From assembly GCA_910576775.1 (NCBI GenBank), contig CAJTJV010000007.1, forward strand, positions 22,829 to 86,828: a stretch of 64,000 bases of DNA, in the 5' to 3' direction. The position numbers were made by a program, and so were the translations under genes. Position 1 is the stretch's first letter; each line of letters begins with the position of its first letter. Positions 59,493 to 64,000 of this stretch are shown in pieces. The DNA comes from an uncultured Muribaculaceae bacterium (GTDB lineage: Bacteria; Bacteroidota; Bacteroidia; Bacteroidales; Muribaculaceae). Below the pieces are notes generated by a model that was not told the DNA's origin, searched no databases, and saw only the letters and a list, made by a program, of their open reading frames with translations.

Positions 59493-60101
59493 ATGAAAGA
59501 CATAACCACCGACCTCTTTAAAGTAAGCGTCCCGGCTCACCGTCCGGTATGTGGCGGTCTGCTCGTCGCCGAACCGTTTATGAAAGAACCGTACTTTAAC
59601 CATGGGGTAGTGTCGCTTGTCGACTACGTTCCTGAAGAAGGAGCTACCGGTGTGGTTATGAACAATCGCACGGAATACATGCTTGATGAGCTTCTTGACG
59701 GTATAGACCCTTCGACAAGTATACCTGTGTTTTGCGGTGGACCTGTAGGACAGGATAGGCTGTTTTTTATACATACACTCGGATCCGAAATCGTGAAAGG
59801 TGCACGCCTTTATGCCCCCGGGCTATATGTCGGTGGTGATTTCGATGCTGTAATCGAGTATGTCAATGCCGGCTATGATATTGAAGGCGCGTTACGTTTC
59901 TTCGTCGGCTACAGCAATTGGGTTGAAGGACAGCTTGAGCGCGAGATAAAAAAAGATAGCTGGGCACAGGCACCCTCTCCTGCGAATCCGGCAGAACTGC
60001 TAACTCTTGCCGGGGACAGCTATTGGCACCGCACCGTAGGAAAACTCGGGAGTGCCTACCGAGCATGGACGCTTATTCCGCGCCATGCCGGAAACAACTG
60101 A
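59493..60101 (+). CDS. YqgE/AlgH family protein
   Basis: A 202-residue UPF0301 protein. Seen: N-terminal GGLLVAEPFMKEPYFNHGVV, GATGVVMNNR, FCGGPVGQDRLFFIHT, YVGGDFDAV and FVGYSNWVEGQLEREI, the conserved order of the YqgE/AlgH family. Biochemical role unknown. It stands alone between the aroC terminator and a convergent Nudix gene. Confidence 0.93.
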   Translation: MKDITTDLFKVSVPAHRPVCGGLLVAEPFMKEPYFNHGVVSLVDYVPEEGATGVVMNNRTEYMLDELLDGIDPSTSIPVFCGGPVGQDRLFFIHTLGSEIVKGARLYAPGLYVGGDFDAVIEYVNAGYDIEGALRFFVGYSNWVEGQLEREIKKDSWAQAPSPANPAELLTLAGDSYWHRTVGKLGSAYRAWTLIPRHAGNN

Positions 60102-60131
60102 AAAAGCATAAGATAGATATATAGATGGAGG

Positions 60132-60156
60132 GAGTGTGTCACCAAGTGGCGCACTC
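60132..60156. terminator. Hairpin between convergent yqgE-like and Nudix genes
   Basis: GAGTGTGTCAC (60132-60142) pairs with GTGGCGCACTC (60146-60156) with two wobble pairs and a 3-base loop. T tracts are poor on both sides, so this may only stabilise the 3' ends. Confidence 0.45.
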
Positions 60157-60173
60157 TCTGCCTTTGAGGACAT

Positions 60174-60698
60174 TCAGGAATGTTCTTTGAAAGTGGAGGA
60201 GAGGTGGCAGCGGCGGTATTCCGACTCGAAATTTGGTGTTAGAACAGAGTGACCTATAATGTTTTCGATTTCCATGATTTCCCAAAAGCGGCCACTATCA
60301 AGTTCGTCGGATGGTCGGGGTGTGGCATCTGTAACAGTAATGAACACATTTACAAGTTCTTTTTCACGCTCTGATTCGAAAATATAGCGGTCTATCAGAA
60401 TAGGAATGAAATCTTCAAGGCCCAGTTCCTCGCGAGCTTCGCGGCGCAGCGCGTCGGCAAGTTCTTCGCCGTAATCGATATGTCCTCCGACGGCGGTATC
60501 CCATTTTCCGGGTTGTATGTCTTTCCATGCAGGGCGTTTCTGAAGGTATAGTCTCCCTTTGGAGTCGAATACATGGAGGTGCACTACCGGGTGGAGCAGT
60601 TTGGAACCGCTGTGACACTCACCGCGTGTCGCCTTGCCGATTACTGTTCCGTCCGGATTTACGATAGGGAAAATTTCAAGAGCGTTGTCTGCTGTCAT
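60174..60698 (-). CDS. Nudix hydrolase
   Basis: A 174-residue Nudix protein. The Nudix box is complete (GHIDYGEELADALRREAREE, then LG). Seen before it: HVFDSKGRLYLQKRP, and the Gly-rich ATRGECHSGSKLLHP resembling isopentenyl-diphosphate isomerase-like Nudix enzymes. Substrate not predictable. The TTG at 60719 would lie inside the -7 promoter box (60717-60724), so the start is the ATG at 60698. Confidence 0.9.
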   Translation of the reverse strand: MTADNALEIFPIVNPDGTVIGKATRGECHSGSKLLHPVVHLHVFDSKGRLYLQKRPAWKDIQPGKWDTAVGGHIDYGEELADALRREAREELGLEDFIPILIDRYIFESEREKELVNVFITVTDATPRPSDELDSGRFWEIMEIENIIGHSVLTPNFESEYRRCHLSSTFKEHS

Positions 60699-60716
60699 AG
60701 AAAAGCTGTTTATCTG

Positions 60717-60724
60717 CAAAGTTA
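60717..60724 (-). promoter_or_regulatory. -7 element of the Nudix gene
   Basis: TAACTTTG on the minus strand, 19 bases before ATG 60698, leaving a leader of about 12 bases. It decides the start codon of the Nudix gene. Confidence 0.55.
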
Positions 60725-60767
60725 GTGATTGCGCAATGATTATAGCCGCTGTTCGGGAAAAAAACAG

Positions 60768-60775
60768 TAAATTTG
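60768..60775 (+). promoter_or_regulatory. -7 element next to the glycosidase-like gene
   Basis: TAAATTTG only 3 bases before the ATG at 60779. If it is used, the transcript would be essentially leaderless; it may be a chance match. Confidence 0.3.
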
Positions 60776-60778
60776 GGC

Positions 60779-62236
60779 ATGATTTCTAATAAGACAACTA
60801 TTCACAGACTCGGCGTTGCCACCGTTATTTCTTTTATTGCTTTGACGGCAAGCTCCCGTCAGCTCTCGTTCATCTCTACCGATACTGTACTTGAAAAGAC
60901 TTTTGCCTGGGCACGTGACATGGCTATGAGTTATGTTCACGACGGCTCGGATCCTGTCGGCTTATGGTATGAAGCTGCCCTTCCCGGGCGCGATGCGTTC
61001 TGTATGCGCGATCTCTCACATCAGGTGCCGGCAGCGGAAATGCTCGGGTTGGGGGAATATAATAAGAATATGCTATGTAAAATTGCTGAAGGCATAAGCG
61101 AGAGCAAGGATTGGTGTTCGTTCTGGGAAATTGACAAATTCGACCGCCCTGCGCCGTGCGATTTTGACAATGACAAGGAATTCTGGTATAATCTGCCTGC
61201 GAATTTCGATGTAATGCGTGCTTGCCGGGAAGCTTATGAATGGACCGGTGACAGTACATATCTTTTTTCTCCCGAATTTGTGAATTTCTACCGTCGTACA
61301 GCCCGCGACTATGCGGAACGCTGGAGTCTGACGCCGGACAGCATTATGGGACGTCGCCGGTTCATGAATACTCCCGAACCCTTCGACCGTCGCAAAAGTT
61401 TCCATACTTGCCGGGGTCTGCCGTCGTATGCCGAAAATTTTTCGGGAATTACTGTCGCCATCGATCTTATCGGAGCCATAATGACCGGATATGAGGCATA
61501 TGAATTTTTCTGCCGGCAGGAAAACGATGAAGCCGAGGTCGAATTTGCCCGTTCCAGAGCTGCATCTTTCCTCGAACTGCTGGAAGGGCAGTGGTGGGAT
61601 GCCGCCAACAACCGATACAACACATATTATAAAGAAAACGGTGAGTTTCACCGTGGCGAGGGCATTCCTTATCTCCTGCTGATTGAAGCTTTGCGTGAGC
61701 CGGAACGTATGAGAGCATCTGTATCTGATGTCCTGTCACGAGAGTGGAATGTGGAGAACCTTTCTGCATTCCCGGTATTCCTGTATCGTCTCGGCTATTA
61801 CGATGAAGCCGGGCGCATACTTGCCGTGTTACCGACGATTAGGCGCAATGATTATCCAGAAGTATCATTCGGAGTTTTAGAAGGTATCGTCGGCGGAGCA
61901 ATGGGTATAAGGGTGTCGGCATCGGAATCATCTGTCGCCACATGTAACCGGTGTGCTAATCCAATTGCCGTATCTACTATTGAGAATCTGCCATTCTGCG
62001 GAGGATTTATTAATATAAGCCATGAAGGCAGGGTATCAAGTACGCTCACAAACAATACGGCTAAACCGATATGCTGGTGTGTGTCTTTTGTCGGGAAGGG
62101 ATCTGTATATGATTCAACGGGGAATAATGTCAACACAAGAATTTCGGAAGATGTTGCCGGCAATATTATTTCATCAGCAAAGATTACCGTGGCACCCGGT
62201 GCAAAGGTATGCGCGATATTCCATACTGGCCAATGA
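60779..62236 (+). CDS. Exported protein resembling (alpha/alpha)6-barrel glycosidases
   Basis: A 485-residue exported protein (hydrophobic export segment about 10-27). It is helix-rich with many aromatic and acidic residues and phrases typical of six-hairpin glycosidases: FCMRDLSHQVPAAEMLGL, DWCSFWEIDKFDRPAP, YNLPANFDVMRACREAYEWTGD, EGQWWDAANNRYNTYY. The C-terminal 90 residues look like a beta-sandwich. I cannot assign a GH family or substrate; a role in glycan use is inferred. ATG 60779 is preferred to the TTG at 60773. It ends about 130 bases before the tRNA gene. Confidence 0.68.
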   Translation: MISNKTTIHRLGVATVISFIALTASSRQLSFISTDTVLEKTFAWARDMAMSYVHDGSDPVGLWYEAALPGRDAFCMRDLSHQVPAAEMLGLGEYNKNMLCKIAEGISESKDWCSFWEIDKFDRPAPCDFDNDKEFWYNLPANFDVMRACREAYEWTGDSTYLFSPEFVNFYRRTARDYAERWSLTPDSIMGRRRFMNTPEPFDRRKSFHTCRGLPSYAENFSGITVAIDLIGAIMTGYEAYEFFCRQENDEAEVEFARSRAASFLELLEGQWWDAANNRYNTYYKENGEFHRGEGIPYLLLIEALREPERMRASVSDVLSREWNVENLSAFPVFLYRLGYYDEAGRILAVLPTIRRNDYPEVSFGVLEGIVGGAMGIRVSASESSVATCNRCANPIAVSTIENLPFCGGFINISHEGRVSSTLTNNTAKPICWCVSFVGKGSVYDSTGNNVNTRISEDVAGNIISSAKITVAPGAKVCAIFHTGQ

Positions 62237-62348
62237 TTTTCAGTTTGGGAGGCTCTTGGATATTATGCCATCGCTGATGTTTCGGGCAAATTTTTTCGGA
62301 AAACAGGTAAAAAATTTGCCGGAATGATGAAATATCAAAAAAAAGCAT

Positions 62349-62356
62349 TAACTTTG
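62349..62356 (+). promoter_or_regulatory. -7 element of the tRNA-Ser gene
   Basis: TAACTTTG, 14 bases upstream of the mature tRNA 5' end. The nearest upstream TTTG is 30 bases away, so no -33 element is clear. Confidence 0.5.
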
Positions 62357-62370
62357 CAGCGCAAAATAAA

Positions 62371-62458
62371 GGAGCGATGCTCGAGTGGCTGAAGAGGCAC
62401 GCCTGGAAAGCGTGTATACGCCAAAAGCGTATCGGGGGTTCGAATCCCCCTCACTCCG
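62371..62458 (+). tRNA. tRNA-Ser(GGA)
   Basis: A class II tRNA of 88 bases ending at discriminator G. The anticodon stem CACGC/GCGTG encloses CTGGAAA, anticodon GGA. A long variable arm (TATACGC/GCGTATC) marks tRNA-Ser. The T arm is GGGGG-TTCGAAT-CCCCC. The acceptor stem GGAGCGA/TCACTCC has one C-A mismatch at the fifth pair. CCA is not encoded (CTA follows). It probably serves as the attachment site of the integrase gene next to it. Confidence 0.95.
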
Positions 62459-62460
62459 CT

Positions 62461-62508
62461 AAGTAACACGTTATAAATCAGCACGATTTAAGCGTGTTAC
62501 TTTTGTTT
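62461..62508 (+). terminator. Terminator behind tRNA-Ser
   Basis: AAGTAACACG (62461-62470) pairs perfectly with CGTGTTACTT (62493-62502), followed by TTGTTTTT. It starts 3 bases after the tRNA. Confidence 0.8.
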
Positions 62509-62586
62509 TTAGCCTCGACAAGTGACTTAAAAAAAAGCCTTCCGATACCGAAAGTTGACGGAAATTGCCGAAGTTTACCGAGGTTT

Positions 62587-62618
62587 ACTTGCGCATCACT
62601 TGCGCAAGTTGCGCAAGT
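62587..62618. repeat. Short direct and inverted repeats between tRNA and integrase
   Basis: ACTTGCGCA occurs at 62587-62595 and again at 62598-62606, and its inverse TTGCGCAAGT lies at 62609-62618. Such 9-10 bp repeats beside an attachment site are the kind of places where tyrosine recombinases bind their arm sites or excisionase. Confidence 0.6.
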
Positions 62619-62670
62619 AGATGTTGCAAGTCCGATTCCAGAGCGGTATCGTAGGAAAATTTTTAAGCCT

Positions 62671-63960
62671 ATGGCAACAACAAAATTTTACCTCGACTGC
62701 CGTCGAGCCTCGGAGAAGACCCACAATCTCCGCATCAACATCTGCCAGCACACAAAAACTGCGGCCTACCCTCTCGGGATAAAACTCGAAAGGCACCAGT
62801 GGGAACCCAAAACACTCTCGATAATCAATCACCCCGAGGCGAAGTTTTGGAATAACTACATCAACAAGCGTAAGGTCGAGATTGACACTCTTATTCTAAA
62901 ATTAGAGGACGAGGACGCGCAAAAATTGGCGGCGATGTCTGCAACGGAGATACGCGACTATTTAGTAAGCAAACTTTCTCCGGCAGACACTCCAAAGAAA
63001 GTGCAGAAGCCGAAAGAAGACCCGAACACATTCTTAAAGTGGTTTGACCGCTTCACAGCCCGAAAGTCGGGTCGCACTAACGGCATCTATACCGCCACGC
63101 GCAACCGCCTTGTAGCTTGGCTCGGAGAAGAAAAACTCGGCAAAGTCAAATTCGAGGACATCAAGATTTCGTGGTTGGAGGACTTCGAGGATTTTCTCTC
63201 GCAGACAGCCGGAGTTAACGCCAACGCCATACACTTCCGCAATATCCGCGCTGTTGTAAACTACGCTATCGACAACGAGGTAACAAGCTACTACGCATTT
63301 CGCCGCTTCAAAATCAAGTCCGAGAAAACACGCAAGCGCAATTTCGACATCGACACTCTGCGCCGTATCTTCAAGCACACCTGCGATGAAGAGTGGCAGC
63401 AAAAATACCTTGACTTCTTCAAGCTCTCCTTTATGCTAATCGGTATAAATGTTGTTGACCTCTGCGGCTTGAAGAAGATTACACAGGGGCGTGTCGAATA
63501 CCTCCGCGCAAAAACACATCGGCCCTACTCTATTAAGGTGGAGAAAGAGGCACGGGAAATAATCGACCGTTACGCCGGAAAGGAGTTGCTTGTCAACTTC
63601 TGCGAGAGTTACGCAAACTACCGCCATTTCTACAACAATCTCTGCAAGGGATTGAAAGAAATAAAAGGTCAGCTCGACCTCGAAGAACTCACAACTTATT
63701 GGGCGCGGCACTCCTGGGCTACAATAGCCCGTAAGTTGGGAGTAAGCAAAGATACAATTGCTCTCGCCCTCGGTCACGGAAGCCACGATGTGACCGACAT
63801 TTATATCGAATACGATATGAAAGAGGTCGATGAGGCTAACCGCAAAGTCCTCGATTACGTCCTCTACGGAGGCGTAAAAAGCGAGGCTCCGGCAAAGAAA
63901 AAGCGTGGCCGTCCGAGGAAGAACGCCACGCCGGAGGTTGAGGCGGAGGTTGCCGCTTAA
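62671..63960 (+). CDS. Tyrosine-type site-specific recombinase (integrase)
   Basis: A 429-residue integrase: N-terminal arm-binding domain (MATTKFYLDCRRASEKTHNL), SAM-like core-binding domain (about 115-210) and catalytic domain. Box II reads YWARHSWAT (Arg and His present; first His is Tyr), then LGHGSHDVTDIYIEYD with the probable Tyr nucleophile in TDIYIEY. The box I Arg is not obvious (LIGINVVDL), as is known for the Bacteroides element integrase IntDOT. The C-terminal tail carries an AT-hook-like KKRGRPRK. The frame opens at 62494, but ATG 62671 starts the conserved region. Its place beside tRNA-Ser marks an integrated element extending to the right. Confidence 0.92.
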   Translation: MATTKFYLDCRRASEKTHNLRINICQHTKTAAYPLGIKLERHQWEPKTLSIINHPEAKFWNNYINKRKVEIDTLILKLEDEDAQKLAAMSATEIRDYLVSKLSPADTPKKVQKPKEDPNTFLKWFDRFTARKSGRTNGIYTATRNRLVAWLGEEKLGKVKFEDIKISWLEDFEDFLSQTAGVNANAIHFRNIRAVVNYAIDNEVTSYYAFRRFKIKSEKTRKRNFDIDTLRRIFKHTCDEEWQQKYLDFFKLSFMLIGINVVDLCGLKKITQGRVEYLRAKTHRPYSIKVEKEAREIIDRYAGKELLVNFCESYANYRHFYNNLCKGLKEIKGQLDLEELTTYWARHSWATIARKLGVSKDTIALALGHGSHDVTDIYIEYDMKEVDEANRKVLDYVLYGGVKSEAPAKKKRGRPRKNATPEVEAEVAA

Positions 63961-64000
63961 TCCTTGACGGGGTAAAAGATGCCTTTGAGTAACTGCGACA
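63957..64000 (-). CDS. Possible C-terminal end of a convergent gene
   Basis: On the minus strand the last bases read SQLLKGIFYPVKD followed by TAA, overlapping the integrase stop by four bases. The composition looks like a genuine protein end, but only 13 codons are visible, so this is tentative. Confidence 0.3.
   Translation of the reverse strand, partial: SQLLKGIFYPVKD

Noticed and set aside
62587..62618. TTGCGCA repeats as a CRISPR array
   Set aside because: Units are 9-10 bases with 2-base spacing, far too short for repeats and spacers.

Overview
The window is chromosomal DNA of a Bacteroidales bacterium, most likely a gut Muribaculaceae-type organism (inference). Support: promoters follow the Bacteroidetes pattern (TTTG, about 19 bases, TAnnTTTG) with little Shine-Dalgarno sequence; three surface proteins end in type IX secretion (T9SS) sorting tails; several proteins belong to families I know mainly from Bacteroidales (DUF4923, DUF4296 lipoprotein, head-GIN domain, an eroded C10 peptidase). 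No complete insertion sequence and no CRISPR array were seen.

Layout. 1-5641 (minus): galE (partial) and galK, then a sugar kinase and a large tricorn-like S41 protease. 5642-6163: no convincing gene but a dense run of inverted repeats. 6164-9773 (minus): exported EEP-family hydrolase, DUF4923 protein, and a membrane nucleotide-sugar dehydratase carrying an in-frame run of ten G. 9954-11106: a 61-bp leftover of a second gdhA 3' end, a C10 peptidase gene with its middle deleted, and a lipoprotein gene. 11139-12479: gdhA. 12611-18745 (minus): rpsP, ileS, a DksA-like gene, lspA, a DUF4296 lipoprotein and a small gene.

18979-40124 (plus) is the most unusual part: fourteen co-directional genes joining phosphothreonine signalling (two Ser/Thr kinases, a PP2C phosphatase, four FHA domains in three proteins) to envelope proteins (a 13-repeat T9SS cargo, a probable beta-barrel, two zinc-ribbon membrane proteins, a vWA protein, a MacB/LolCDE-type ABC pair, and a FHA-FHA-TM-trypsin-like protease). 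I read it as one inside-out phospho-signalling system acting on the cell envelope; that is inference from gene content and spacing.

40191-47845 (minus): a membrane protein, an LRR T9SS cargo, a Wzx-like flippase with no ordinary start codon, a head-GIN protein and dusB. A small RNA with a six-codon ORF lies upstream of an OmpA-family gene (48282-49490). 49702-60101 (plus): T9SS cargo, dedA, rpe, ftsK, lolA-like, trxB, ybaK-like, aroC, yqgE. A Nudix gene (minus) and an exported glycosidase-like gene diverge near 60.7 kb. The right end has tRNA-Ser(GGA) followed by a tyrosine recombinase, the probable left boundary of an integrated element that runs out of the window.
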